Shown here: piece after piece, positions 52,688 through 62,380 of the stretch
Position numbering within the stretch: the first letter of the stretch is position 1
Layout: each line of letters begins with the position of its first letter
DNA from: Rhizomys pruinosus
Lineage: Eukaryota > Chordata > Mammalia > Rodentia > Spalacidae
DNA length: 64,000 nt
Assembly: GCA_009823505.1 (NCBI GenBank)
Contig: VZQC01001015.1
Coordinates: 1,162,816 to 1,226,815, forward strand
Direction of reading: 5' to 3'
Made by a program: the position numbers and the translations under genes
Notes under the pieces: generated by a model
Seen by the model: the letters and a program-made list of their open reading frames with translations, nothing else
Databases searched by the model: none
Told to the model about the DNA's origin: nothing

Positions 52688-52744
52688 ATGGATTCTGGGA
52701 ATGAACTCATGCACTGTACCAACTGAGCTATCTTCCCAGGCCCT
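52688..52744 (-). repeat. ID-like fragment
   Basis: 'ctgggaatgaactcatgcac' and 'aactgagctatcttcccagg' match an antisense ID head. Confidence 0.5.
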
Positions 52745-53035
52745 AACAAGTCTTCTTTCTCCCCTGTGGGGATAGGAGAAGTCAACTGGCTACAATCCGG
52801 AAGAGAGTCCTCCAAGACTCTGAACCCTGACCTTGCACTTTGGGGCTCCAGAGCTGTGAGGAAATGAATGGTTGCTGTTGGAGACACCTAGGCTTTGGCA
52901 ATATATCAGTTTGAAGAAGGCAAGACTTACAGGTCAGATATTCTCCCATCCCTAATCATCAATCAGTCCCAGGATCCATGGGGTAGGAAAATTCAGTCCA
53001 GAAATAGATCCCACTCAGTTTTAAAAGACAATGCT

Positions 53036-53253
53036 TGGGGCTGGAGAGATGGCTCAGCAGTTGAGAGCACTGACTGCTCTTGCAGAAGACCTGGGTTCAA
53101 ATCCCAGCACCCACATGGCAGCTAAGAACTGGTATACGCCTTTAATCCTAGCACTCGGGAGGCAGAGGCAGGAGGATCTCTGAGTTCAAGGCCAGCCTGG
53201 TCTACATAGCAAGCTCCAGTCCAGCTGGGACTAAAGACCCTGTCTTAAAAGGA

Positions 53254-53292
<39 letters not shown>

Positions 53293-53312
53293 AAATAAAT
53301 AAATAAATATTA
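53036..53312 (+). repeat. B2 head fused to B1, with (AAAT)n tail
   Basis: The B2 runs from 'ggggctggagagatggctca' to 'gcagctaagaactgg' (53131). It continues without spacer into a B1 lacking its first 15 bases ('tatacgcctttaatcctag') and a 60-base AAAT tail. It may be a template-switch chimera or a B1 inserted with loss of the B2 3' half. Confidence 0.85.
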
Positions 53313-53508
53313 AAAAAAGAAAATGCCTCGCAAGCTCCTCCTCTCGTGTCCTCCCTCTTCTTTCTCCTTCCTTCCTTCCCTCTCTTCTTCCTTCCTTCCA
53401 CATTGTCTTATGTAGCAATCTTTACACAGTCCTGACCTAGGAGATGATAAGAAAATATTAACAAAGAACAGCTGTGGATTAGCAGGAAATAGAATATTAA
53501 AAATAGGG
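53313..53508. other. pyrimidine-rich then unique DNA
   Basis: TTCC/TCCT-rich sequence to about 53400, then unique AT-rich DNA. Confidence 0.6.
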
Positions 53509-53645
53509 CTGGAGAGTCTGGCGTGGTGGGCCACTCAGGAGGCAGAGCCAGGTGGATCCCTTGAGTTCAAGGCTAGCCTGGTCTATATGGGGAGTTTCAG
53601 GCCATCTGGGGCTACAGGGAGCCGTTGTCTCAAAAAGACCAAACA
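53509..53645 (+). repeat. B1 SINE with a B2-like start
   Basis: Begins 'gggctggagag', the first 11 bases of B2, then 'tctggcgtggtgg' of B1; the 'cgcctttaatcctagc' part is lost. The tail is (AAAC)n. Confidence 0.78.
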
Positions 53646-53667
53646 AACAAACAAACAAACAAGAAAA

Positions 53668-53885
53668 ATAGAGATGGAAATGGCTCAGCAGTTAAGAGCA
53701 CTGGCTGCTCTTGCAGAGGACCTGGGTTTGATTCCCAGCACCCACATGGCAAATAACAACTCCAGTGCCAGGGAATCTGATACTTTCTTCTGACCTCCAT
53801 GGGCACTGCACCACATGGGTGGACTTACACACATGCAGGCAATACACTCATACACAGAATTGTTTAAAAGGTAATAAAAAATAAA
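53668..53885 (+). repeat. B2 SINE
   Basis: 'agatggaaatggctcagcag' to 'cactcatacacagaattg'; the first 10 bases are altered. Confidence 0.85.
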
Positions 53886-53906
53886 AAAGAATATTAAAAA
53901 AAAATA

Positions 53907-54026
53907 TGGCTAGGTGTGGTGGCTCGCGCCTGGCATCCTAATACCCAGGAGGCTGAGGAAAAAATGATTGCTACACAGTGAATTTGAGACCAGCCTGGGC
54001 TACAGAGTGAAACCTTATCTAAAAGA
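53907..54026 (+). repeat. old B1/RSINE-like SINE
   Basis: 'ggctaggtgtggtggctcgc', 'gagaccagcctgggctacag', 'gaaaccttatctaaaag'. Confidence 0.72.
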
Positions 54027-54083
54027 GGGAGGGAGGGAAGGGGGGGAGAGAAAGGAAGGAAGGAAGAAGGAAGGAAAGAAAAT

Positions 54084-54115
<32 letters not shown>

Positions 54116-54140
54116 GATATATAGATATATAGATATAGAT
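54027..54140 (+). repeat. (GGGA)/(GGAA) and (TA)n tracts
   Basis: Purine-rich units to about 54080 and then about 13 TA units with GATATA steps. Confidence 0.9.
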
Positions 54141-54571
54141 GATAATAAAGGGCATTTTTTTTTAGAGCAGGATGACTCACATGTGCATATAATAACCCAT
54201 TTGAAGAACTTTATTCTCTGAGGATGACTGAACTCCTCAATCATCTCTGAAAACAAAACGTGGTGCCCTCTAAAATCTACAGCACCTGCTTACACATTCA
54301 AGATGAGGGCAGGAAGGAAAACGGCCCGATTTTCTCACACCCATCATTTCCTATGTGGGCTTGGCTATGGTGATCTTTCTTGTAGTGTGTTTTGTGACTC
54401 ATAAACATTGTGCCCCATTGTCTGATAACCTCCACCAGGCTGGTGTCCACTGGAAACTCAATGGCATTAGACAGTAACTTCCTGTGAGGTCCAGGTTCCT
54501 ATCTAGGAGGTCAGGCAGACTGGCTCATTCATCTTTTTTTAATTCTTTTTTTTTTTTTTTTTTTGGGGGTG
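54141..54571. other. unique non-coding DNA
   Basis: No repeat until the T run near 54547. No coding signal. Confidence 0.6.
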
Positions 54572-54703
54572 GGGCTCTTTTTTGAGACAGTCTTCCAATA
54601 GTCACAGCTGGCCTAGACCTTACCAAGTAGACTAGGCTGGACTTGATCTCAGTCTCAGAGATCTGCCCGCCACTGCCTCCCAAGAGCTGTGCACCATCCA
54701 GCC
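54572..54703 (-). repeat. B1 SINE, diverged
   Basis: Antisense, 'ttttttgagacagtcttcca' to 'gctgtgcaccatccagcc', with a duplicated 'ctcagtctcagaga'. Confidence 0.78.
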
Positions 54704-54730
54704 TCTTTTTGCTTTAAAAAAAAATGTTTT

Positions 54731-54905
54731 TGCTAGGTGTGGTGGCGAACACCGTTAATCCCAACAGAGGCTCCTGTGAGTTCAAGGCCAGCCTGGTCTA
54801 TACAGCAAGTTCCCCGGCCAGCTGAGGCTACAGGGAAACCCTGTCTCAAAAAGACCAAAATATATAAGTAAGTAGGTAAGTAAGTAAGTAAATAAATAAA
54901 TAAAT
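54731..54905 (+). repeat. B1 SINE with (AAGT)/(AAAT)n tail
   Basis: 'tgctaggtgtggtggcgaac', then a deletion to 'gaggctcctgtgagttcaag', ending 'ctgtctcaaaaagacc'. Confidence 0.85.
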
Positions 54906-55154
54906 ATTCTGTAAAAAGTCACCTTGTGGCTCTGTACTGAGACTAGCCCTGTGGCTGGCTTCTGTTCTCTTGGCCCCACCCACACACAATGTAAAGCCAA
55001 GCAGAGGGCAGGAGGCACCCAAGTATATGGTCTCTGTTTATGGCGAGACGTTCCAACCTGAGGAAATCACAACGGGGACTGTTGCTCAATGTGGAGTCAA
55101 CCTGGTACTGTAATTGTGAAAGTTTTGATCTGGCTTTCTTATTAACATATTTGC
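54906..55154. other. unique non-coding DNA
   Basis: No repeat visible. Confidence 0.55.
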
Positions 55155-55395
55155 TGGGGCTGGAGAGATGGCCTAGCGGTTAAGAGCGCCGACCGCTCTT
55201 ACAGAGGACCCGGGTTCGGTCCCCAGCACCCACATGGCGGCCGAGAGCCGTCTGAAACTCCAATTCCAGGAGAACTCCAGTTCCAGGGGAATCCGACACC
55301 CTCTTCTGACCTCCGCGGCATTGCACGACACGGGTGCACAGACCTGCATGCAGACAGTACATTCATACACATACCGAAATAAATAAAAATTAATA
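55155..55395 (+). repeat. young GC-rich B2 SINE, best-preserved copy
   Basis: Complete from 'ggggctggagagatggccta' to 'cattcatacacataccga'. It has the full duplicated centre ('aactccaattccaggag' then 'aactccagttccagggg'). The phrase 'aacatatttgct' flanks it (55144 and 55408), an intact target duplication. Confidence 0.96.
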
Positions 55396-55742
55396 AAAAA
55401 AAAAACAAACATATTTGCTTTTTCTCAGTCCTACTGAAGTTGTTTCTCTGCCGCATACCGCCCTAATTCTTCAATACAGTTTTTTTTAAATTCTTTTAAA
55501 ATATTAATTAATTAATGCATCTGAACCCACAGGGTGGAAGGAGATAACTGATTCTCACAATTTATTCTTTGATCGCCACACAAGTGCTGTGGTATGGATA
55601 TGGCCACATGCAGACACAATTAAATAAGTAGCCTGGAACATAGGGACTTCTTGGGAGGCTGGGACTAAGGACACTGTCAGAAAGCCAAATACAACAACAA
55701 CAACAACAAACAAAACAAAAAAGAATGAAAATGTGTATTATT
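55396..55742. other. unique DNA with a B1 scrap
   Basis: A possible B1 3' scrap at about 55650-55690 ('cttgggaggctgggactaag') and a (CAA)n run near 55693-55712; otherwise unique. Confidence 0.5.
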
Positions 55743-55888
55743 TGTGCTGGGGCACACCCGTGTTCCCAGCACTCGGGAGGCAGAAGCAGGGGGATCTTTG
55801 TGAGTTCAAGGCCAGCCTGGTCTACATGGTGAGTTCCAGGACAGCTGGGGCTACAGGGAGACCCTGTTTCAAAAAGACAAAAAAAAAG
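55743..55888 (+). repeat. B1 SINE
   Basis: 'gctggggcacacccgtgttc' to 'ctgtttcaaaaagac'. The head is shortened. Confidence 0.87.
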
Positions 55889-55894
55889 TGTATT

Positions 55895-55910
55895 ATTATT
55901 ATAGTGTGTG

Positions 55911-55981
<71 letters not shown>

Positions 55982-56085
55982 CTGTGTGACTCAGTGTGTG
56001 TGCAGAGGTCAGAGAACAACTTTGTGCAGTGAGCTGCCTCTTTCCCCCCTGTATGTGGGCTCTAGGGATTGACTTGTTTATCATC
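55895..56085 (-). repeat. B3-like SINE with (TG)n(AG)n
   Basis: TG repeat (about 15 units) then about 19 AG units, then 'gtgcagaggtcagagaacaa' and 'gtgggctctagggattgac'. The microsatellite replaces the SINE's tail region. Confidence 0.75.
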
Positions 56086-56231
56086 TCATAGGCCCTATAC
56101 CAGCCTTCTCTAACACACACAGTCATTTCATTTAAGTACAATTCAGCTGGTAATCTAACACAGATCTACTTTACCCTTAAAATGGCTGGAACAGTATATT
56201 TAGTGGATGTCCCATAGTTTATATAAACCTT

Positions 56232-56372
56232 TTTGTTTGTTTGTTTTTTTGAGACAGGGTCTCCCTATAGCCTGGTCCAGAATTCATTATGTAGATCAGA
56301 CTGGCCTCAGTCTCACAGAATTATGCCTGCCTCTGAGTGCTATGATTAAAAGTGTCCACCACCACACCCTGT
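56232..56372 (-). repeat. B1 SINE
   Basis: Antisense, 'tttttgagacagggtctccc' to 'ccaccaccacaccctgtc'; the centre is shortened. Confidence 0.82.
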
Positions 56373-56384
56373 CTGTAAACTTTT

Positions 56385-56607
56385 TAAAAATGTATTTATT
56401 TATTTATTTATTTTTATTTTGTATGAGTATGAATGTACTGTCTGCATGCAGGTTTGTGCCCCCGTGTCGTGCAATGCCTCGGAGTTCAGAAGAGGGTTTC
56501 GGATTCCCCTGGAACTGGAGTTAAAGACAGTTCTCAGCCGCCATGTGGGTGCTGGGGATCGAACCAGGCGCGACGCTCTTAACTGCTAGGTCATCTCTCC
56601 AGCCCCT
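56385..56607 (-). repeat. B2 SINE
   Basis: Antisense; 'ggaactggagttaaagacag' centre, and a deletion at 'gaaccaggcgcgacgctc' that removes about 20 bases of the head. Confidence 0.88.
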
Positions 56608-56644
56608 GTAAACATTTTTTTTTTAAGTTAAAAAAAATATTTTT

Positions 56645-56708
56645 TACTATGTACCTTTGACTGACCTGGAACTCACTGTGTAGACCAGGCTGGCCTCCAA
56701 TTCATTCA

Positions 56709-56756
<48 letters not shown>

Positions 56757-56830
56757 TGTGTAGAGAGAGGAGAGAGAGAGGGCACCCAGGATGGAGCTGC
56801 AGGAGGATCAGGAATTCAAGGCTATCCCCT
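56645..56830. repeat. B1 scraps around a (TG)n tract
   Basis: Antisense B1 piece (56645-56705), about 23 TG units (56712-56760), a short GA tract, and a plus-strand B1-like piece ending 'caggaattcaaggctatccc'. The last piece seems to resume at about 57008 beyond the next B1. Confidence 0.7.
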
Positions 56831-56989
56831 GTTTTTTTTTTTTTTTGGTCTTTTCGAGACAGGGTCTCCCTGTAGCCCCAGCTGTCCTGGAACTCACTCT
56901 GTAGACCAGGCTGGCCTTGAGCTCACAAAGATCTGCCTGCCTCTGCCTCCCGAGTGCTAGGATTAAAGGCGTGCGCCACCACAGCGGCT
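56831..56989 (-). repeat. B1 SINE
   Basis: Antisense full-length copy, 'ggtcttttcgagacagggtc' to 'gcgccaccacagcggct'. It splits an older plus-strand B1-like element. Confidence 0.92.
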
Positions 56990-57060
56990 GCTTTCCCCTC
57001 TTTATAGCAATTTGGAGGTCAGTTTTGGCTACATGAGACCTACATACTCACACTGAAAAA

Positions 57061-57580
57061 AAAACAAAGTCCAAAACAACCAAAAAAAAAAAAAATTGAA
57101 TGAAGAAATGACATTCAGCACAATTAAAAAGGTAACCATGGCTTTATCAGCCACAGTGTGTCAAATCAGGCAGAAACTGTTCGGGAACAATTGATAGGTA
57201 ATCCAACCGGCAAAAACACGCTTTAAATAACAGCCGGCTCTCCCAGAGCAGGGATAGCAAGGGTCTGGGAAGGGCTGAGTGCGCCTCCCGGCGGGTTAGA
57301 ATTGGCTTAGATGAAGTATTTAGGCTTTCAGGAAAGAGTGGCCAGCACCTCTCTAAGCTCTTACAGAAGAACTCCAATTTCTGGCATTCCTTGACCAAAT
57401 AAATCTCTGCTTTTCCAGCCACGCCAAGGCCAAACCCCAATCTCCATGGCCACGGAGGGCTGAGGTGAAGATAAGGCGCCCCTCCCCCTCGCTTGGCGGC
57501 ACCCCACCTGCCGGGGGCACAGCTGGCTGCCAGGCTCCCTCCTACCTGCTGGGCCACAGTAGGTTAGATTTGGCCACACC
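57061..57580. promoter_or_regulatory. candidate conserved non-coding element
   Basis: SINE-free. The part at 57140-57300 ('gaacaattgataggtaatcc', 'aaacacgctttaaataacag') and 57300-57450 has mixed composition and some CpG. A 136-codon minus-strand frame covers it (57147-57557) but has no recognisable domain; I treat it as chance. Confidence 0.3.
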
Positions 57581-57723
57581 TTTTTTTTTTTTTTTAAGTT
57601 GTAAGTGTATGCTTTGCAAATATTATCTGAGGTTATTCCGAAAGAAATTTTCTCGCTCTCTGTCTTCCCAGTTTTTAAGACTAGATAGCCTGTACTTTGT
57701 TCTTTGTCTTCAGAAACGCTGCC

Positions 57724-57778
<55 letters not shown>

Positions 57779-57960
57779 ACTCTCTTGTAAGTTGGTGGCA
57801 GTCAGGGGCATAGAATACTTGCTCCTGAGCACGTGGGGTGGGGGAGGGGAAGAGAGCCAGGAAGAAACTGTGATTACCCAGCTCCAGAAACACCCGTACT
57901 TACAACATATTTTTAGGGAGGAGGGGGGCTGCGGCTCCAACTTGATTCTATTGCTTTCAT
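57581..57960. other. unique DNA with (GA)n
   Basis: T run at about 57583-57595, about 24 GA units at 57727-57775, otherwise unique. Confidence 0.6.
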
Positions 57961-58673
57961 TTAAAAATACACTTGCTTTTTTCTGTATATAATCAGACAT
58001 CAAAACAGAAAAGCAGACGTTATAGAAACGGCAGATTCTCTATTAGATAAACACTGCCCAGTTTCCTGAATAATCCACTAAACACGAACGCCCAGCCTCT
58101 ATTGCCAGTCCCCTGGTCTGCTCAGCGGATCGCTACTCCAGCAGTAGATGTTGGTGCTGCGTTCGTTTACTTTTTCCTACCGTTATGATACCAAACTGTT
58201 AATCTTGCTTTTATGAAGAATACAGTACACCCCCATTATTATTTAGTTTGTACGCTAGCCTCGCGCTCCGCATTCTAATTTAAGTGTAACTGTGCAGGAA
58301 AAAATGCAAATCTTCTCTATTCAAATTAAAAGAAAATAAATGGATTTTTTTTTATGGCCTAAAGGATCTATTCATTACCAAATCATTTATCTCTTCAGTA
58401 GAACAGTTTATATATCCAATCAGCTGTAGTGCTGTCTATTTTCTTGCTCCTTTGATAAATTTGCTTGTTCTTTTAAATATCTCTTGAATCTCTGCCGATT
58501 GGGGCAGCTTATAGCAGAAAAATAATATAATTAATAGTGTTAAACAGAAAGCAAAGCAGAGCTGGTAAGGAGGGACTGGACATGCTGGTAGTAAAAAATA
58601 ATAATAAACCTAAAACCTGGTAAGGTGACTTTTTTTTTTTTTACAACTACAGTGTTAAAAAAATACACACTTG
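57961..58673. promoter_or_regulatory. candidate conserved non-coding element
   Basis: About 650 bases without SINE or long simple repeat, AT-rich. Motifs seen: octamer 'atgcaaat' at 58304, 'ccaat' at 58416 next to E-box 'cagctg' at 58421, and several TAAT cores. It is the longest clean unique stretch in the window. Confidence 0.35.
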
Positions 58674-58816
58674 CAGGGCATGGTGGTACATGCCTTTAAA
58701 TCCTAGCACTTGGGAGGCAGAGGCAGGGGGATCTTTGTGAGTTCAAGGCCAGCCTGGTCCTCAGAGCGAGTTCCAGGACAGCCAGGGCTATAGGGAGACC
58801 CTGTCTTGAAAAGACG
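58674..58816 (+). repeat. B1 SINE
   Basis: 'gcagggcatggtggtacatg' to 'ctgtcttgaaaagacg'; tail replaced by GGTGGGG. Confidence 0.9.
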
Positions 58817-58832
58817 GGTGGGGGGAATACAC

Positions 58833-58975
58833 ACTTGCCCAGCATTGTGGCACATGCCTTTAATCCCAGCACTTGGGAGGCAGAGGTAGGCGGATCTCTA
58901 TGAGTCCAGCTTGGTCTACATAGTGAGCTCCAGGACAGCTAGGACTAAAGGGAGACCCTGTCTCAAAAAGACCCC
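58833..58975 (+). repeat. B1 SINE with internal deletion
   Basis: 'gcccagcattgtggcacatg', then 'atgagtccagcttggtctac', lacking 'ttcaaggccag'. The phrase 'atacacacttg' precedes it and recurs after it (58985), a likely target duplication. Confidence 0.88.
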
Positions 58976-59035
58976 CCCCAAAAGATACACACTTGGTTTT
59001 ATCAAAGCAAAATGACATAAAAGATTAAAGTTTAA

Positions 59036-59133
59036 GCCAGGTGTGGTGGAACACGCCTTTAATCCCAGCATTCGGGAGGCAGAGGTGGGAAGGATCTCTG
59101 TTAGTTCAAGCTCCAGGCCAGCTGGGGCTACAG
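59036..59133 (+). repeat. B1 SINE cut by an assembly gap
   Basis: 'agccaggtgtggtggaacac' to 'cagctggggctacag', where N 59134 follows; 3' end missing. Confidence 0.87.
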
Positions 59134-59134
59134 N
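59134..59134. other. single-N gap
   Basis: It joins a B1 lacking its 3' end to a B2 lacking its 3' end. No duplication is visible, so unknown sequence may be missing. Confidence 0.9.
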
Positions 59135-59288
59135 GTGCAGTGCTGCAGAGGTCAGAAGTGGGTGTCGGATTCCCCTGGAACTGGAGTTAAAGACAGTTCT
59201 TAGCCGCCATGTGGGTGCTGGGTATTGAACCCGGGTCCTCTGCAAGAGCAGTCAGCACTCTTAACCACTGAGCCATCTCTCCAGCCCA
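59135..59288 (-). repeat. B2 SINE, 3' part missing at the gap
   Basis: Antisense from 'gtgcagtgctgcagaggtca' to 'gagccatctctccagccc'; no internal duplication. Confidence 0.87.
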
Positions 59289-59291
59289 AAA

Positions 59292-59452
59292 TCAGATTTT
59301 TTTTTTTGGTATTTTTGAGACAGGGTCTCCCTGTAGCCCCAGCTGTCCTGGAGCTCACTCTGTAGACCAGGCTGGCCTTGAACTCACAGAGATTCGCCTG
59401 CCTCTGCCTCCCAAGTGCTAGGATTAAAGGTGTGCACCACTATGCCCAACAT
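59292..59452 (-). repeat. B1 SINE
   Basis: Antisense full-length copy ending 'gcaccactatgcccaac'. Confidence 0.9.
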
Positions 59453-59463
59453 TTTCTGGCTAT

Positions 59464-59645
59464 TTTTACAGAAGACCTGGGTTCAAACCCCAGCACCCAC
59501 ATAGTGCCTAACAACCATCCATAAAACTCTAGTTCCAAGGGATCTGAGGCCTTCTGTCATCCCCAGGTATAGCATAACACGGGTGCACTTACTTACATGC
59601 TGGCAATATACTCATACATACAATATAAATATATATCAATGTAAA
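59464..59645 (+). repeat. B2 SINE, head missing
   Basis: Starts at 'acagaagacctgggttcaaa' and ends 'catactcatacatacaa'-style tail. The first 45 bases are absent. Confidence 0.82.
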
Positions 59646-59966
59646 AAAAAGGGTCAAAGTGCTTTAAAAAAAATTTACTTCGGGCACAGCCTCCTTTTCT
59701 CTTTTTGTCTGCCATTGAGCACCTTAGGCTCTCTCAGTTTCTCACCACGTCTTCACACAAGACTTTCGGAAACAAGCAAAATTGTCCTAGTCCCCAGTGG
59801 ATTTGGATGAAAGCTGGCAACAAAACTAGATGCAACTCCAAGAGAAGACATGGGAGAAGAATCAAGATGGGTCTGTGAGAATTCACACAAACTGTCACGA
59901 TTGACTTTAAGCTGAGTCATGATTGATCATTTAGTAGTCTTACCAGATGGAAATGAAAAGTTTCAA
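59646..59966. other. unique non-coding DNA
   Basis: No repeat; no coding signal. Confidence 0.55.
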
Positions 59967-60122
59967 GACGGGTGTGGTGGTGCACGCCTTTAATCCTAGC
60001 ACTTGGGAGGCAGAGGCAGGCGGATCTTTGTGAGTTCAAGGCCAGCCTGGTCTACAGAGTGAGTTCCAGGACAGCTGGGACTACATGGAGACCCTGTCTC
60101 GAAAAGACCAAAAAAAAAAAAA
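59967..60122 (+). repeat. young B1 SINE
   Basis: 'gacgggtgtggtggtgcacg' to 'ctgtctcgaaaagacc' and A tail. 'aaaagtttc' is found before (59957) and after (60119), a probable target duplication. Confidence 0.92.
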
Positions 60123-60239
60123 GTTTCTAACCTGGATATTTGATCATTTAAATTATGAATCTGATTTGCTTTTTTATCTGCTCTGTGTGAGCCAGCTGTT
60201 AAGGTCCAGTAATAAACATGTAGAATCTTTGAAAAAAAA

Positions 60240-60468
60240 AAAACATCTTACTTACTACTTTATTTTATGTGTGTGAATGTATTGCTTGCATGTAGGTAGG
60301 TGCACAGATGTCCGGTAATGCAGAGAAGGCCAGAAGAGGCTGTTGAATTCCCCTGGAACTGGAGTCACAGACAGTTATGAGCTGCCATGTGGGTGCTGGG
60401 ATTAGAACCCTGGGTCCTTTGCAAGAATAACTAGTGCTTTTAACCGCTGAGCCATCTCTCCAGCCCCA
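60240..60468 (-). repeat. B2 SINE
   Basis: Antisense full length, 'tatgtgtgtgaatgtattgc' to 'gagccatctctccagcccc'. Confidence 0.88.
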
Positions 60469-60488
60469 GGTTGAAATGCTTTTAACAG

Positions 60489-60727
60489 GGGCTGGAGAGA
60501 TGGCCTAGCGGTTAAGAGCACCGACTGCTCTAGCAGAGGACCTGGGTTCGATCCCCAGCACCCACATGGCGGCTCAGAACTGTCTATAACTCCAATTCCA
60601 GGAGAACTCCAGCTCCAGGGGAATCCGACACCCTCTTCTGACCTCCTCAGCATTGCACGACACGGGTGCACAAACCTACATGCAGACAGTACATTCATAT
60701 ACATAAATAAATAAAAATTTAAAAAAA
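60489..60727 (+). repeat. young GC-rich B2 SINE with target-site duplication
   Basis: Complete with duplicated centre. Flanked by the 16-base 'gaaatgcttttaacag' (60473-60488 and 60728-60743). Confidence 0.96.
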
Positions 60728-60756
60728 GAAATGCTTTTAACAGATGGATGTTTTCT

Positions 60757-60979
60757 CTTTTTTAAATTTTATTATTTTTATTTTATATGTGTGTCTGTAT
60801 TGCCTACATGTATGTAAGTTCACCCATGTTGTTCAGTGGCCATGGAGGTCAGAAGAGAGTGTCAGATCCCCTGGAGTAATGGACAGTTGTTAGTTGCCAT
60901 GTGGGTACTAGGATTTGAACCCTGGTCTTATGTAAGAACAGTCAGTGCTCTTAACCACTGAACCATCTCTCCCGCACCC
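60757..60979 (-). repeat. B2 SINE with target-site duplication
   Basis: Antisense; the target 'agatggatgtttt' is seen at 60742-60754 and 60980-60992. The centre is shortened ('cccctggagtaatggacag'). Confidence 0.9.
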
Positions 60980-61187
60980 AGATGGATGTTTTCACCATTG
61001 TTGCAGATTTCCGGAAGAACTAGACTAAAGCCATCCACTATTAGAAGTTTGGCATTTGGGAAGCTAAGCTGGATTTTACTTAACCATCACTTTATATTTA
61101 TCCCTGATTAAAGAATTTGCTTTGGAGGCCAGGCTTGCAGAGGAAGGAGGCACACAAACAGCAAGCTAAACACCTCTCATCTAGTCC

Positions 61188-61394
61188 AATTATTTTTATT
61201 TATTTTGTGTGTGCATGTGTGTGTATATGTCTGTCTGTCTGTGAAAACATGAATGACACAGCAGCACATGGAGGGGTCAAAGGAGAACTTCAGGGAGTCA
61301 GTTCTCCTCTTCCATCAAATGGGTTTGGAGATTGAACTCGGGCCTTCGGGCTTGGCCACAGACCCCTTTACCCACTGAGTATCCTGTTGCCCCA
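61188..61394 (-). repeat. B3 SINE
   Basis: Antisense, 'gtgtgtgcatgtgtgtgtat' to 'cactgagtatcctgttgcc', with 'gggccttcgggcttggccac'. Confidence 0.78.
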
Positions 61395-61451
61395 CCCCAT
61401 TTTCTTTTTCAAATGTTTATTTTTAACTTAAAATTTAAATTAAAAAAAAAT

Positions 61452-61600
61452 TTTTTTTGGTCTTTTTTTGAGACAGGGTCTCCCTGTAGCCACAGCTGTC
61501 GTGGAACTCACTATGTAGACCAGGCTGGCCTTGAACTCACAGAGATCTCCCTGCCTCTGCCTCCCAAGTGCTGCTGGGATTAAAGGTGTGCACCACGATT
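61452..61600 (-). repeat. B1 SINE
   Basis: Antisense, 'ggtctttttttgagacaggg' to 'aaaggtgtgcaccacg'. The last head bases are lost where the next B2's tail begins. Confidence 0.88.
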
Positions 61601-61833
61601 TTATTTTATTTTTTAACTTTTTAATTTTTATTTATTCTTGTATGTGTATGAATGTACTGTCTGCATGTAGGTTTGTGCACCCTTGTTGTGCAATGCCGCA
61701 GAGGTCAGAAGAGGGCGTCAGATTCCCCTGGAACTGGAGTTAAAGACGGTTCTTAGCCACCATGTGTGTGCTGGGGATCGAACTCAGGTCCTCTGCAAGA
61801 GCAGTTGGTGCTCTTAACCACTAGGCCATCTCT
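61601..61833 (-). repeat. B2 SINE
   Basis: Antisense full length, 'ttgtatgtgtatgaatgtac' to 'ctaggccatctct'; without the internal duplication. Confidence 0.9.
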
Positions 61834-62030
61834 TTATTTTAATTTTAATTTTTATTATTTGTTTGTTTGTTTGTTTGTTTATTTATTTATTTATTTAGAG
61901 ACAGGGTCTCCCTTGGTCCCAGCTGGCCTGGAGCTCCCTCTATAGACCAGGCTGGCTTTGAACTCACAAAGATACACCTGCCTCTGTGTCCGGAGTGCTG
62001 GGAATAAAGGCACGAAATACCACGCCCAGC
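61834..62030 (-). repeat. (TTTG)/(TTTA)n tail and B1 SINE
   Basis: A 40-base TTTG/TTTA run serves as tail for an antisense B1 (61896-62030) ending 'ataccacgcccagctt'. Confidence 0.88.
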
Positions 62031-62037
62031 TTATTTA

Positions 62038-62150
62038 TTTTTTTGGTCTTTTTGAGACATGGTCTCCTCGTAGCCCCAGCTGTCCTGGAACTCACTCTGT
62101 AGACCAGGCTGTCCCTGAACTCGCAAAGATCCGCCTATCTCTGTCTCCCT
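62038..62150 (-). repeat. B1 SINE, head missing
   Basis: Antisense from 'tttttggtctttttgagaca' to 'ctatctctgtctccctgg'. Confidence 0.85.
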
Positions 62151-62154
62151 GGTT

Positions 62155-62380
62155 TAAAATTATGTGTGTGTCTGTGTGGGCATGCACATATGAGCGCAGG
62201 TGCTGTGGCGTCCAGAAGAGGGTGTCAAAGCCCCTAGAGTTACAGGTGGCTGTCAGCTACAGCCCTGAATTTAGGTCCTCTGAAAGAGCACTAAGCATCT
62301 TCACCCCTAAGCCCTCTCCAAACCCACCAGCAGCCAGCATCCTGAGTGTTGGGATTCCAGGCCAGAGCTACTGTTCCCAG
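62155..62380 (-). repeat. B2/B3-like SINE and a B1 scrap
   Basis: Antisense 'gtggcgtccagaagagggtg' to 'taagccctctccaaaccc' (to about 62327), then a worn B1 piece 'gagtgttgggattccaggcc'. Confidence 0.65.

Noticed and set aside
57147..57557. 136-codon minus-strand frame in unique DNA
   Set aside because: No domain or homologue recognised; length is compatible with chance in GC-containing DNA.
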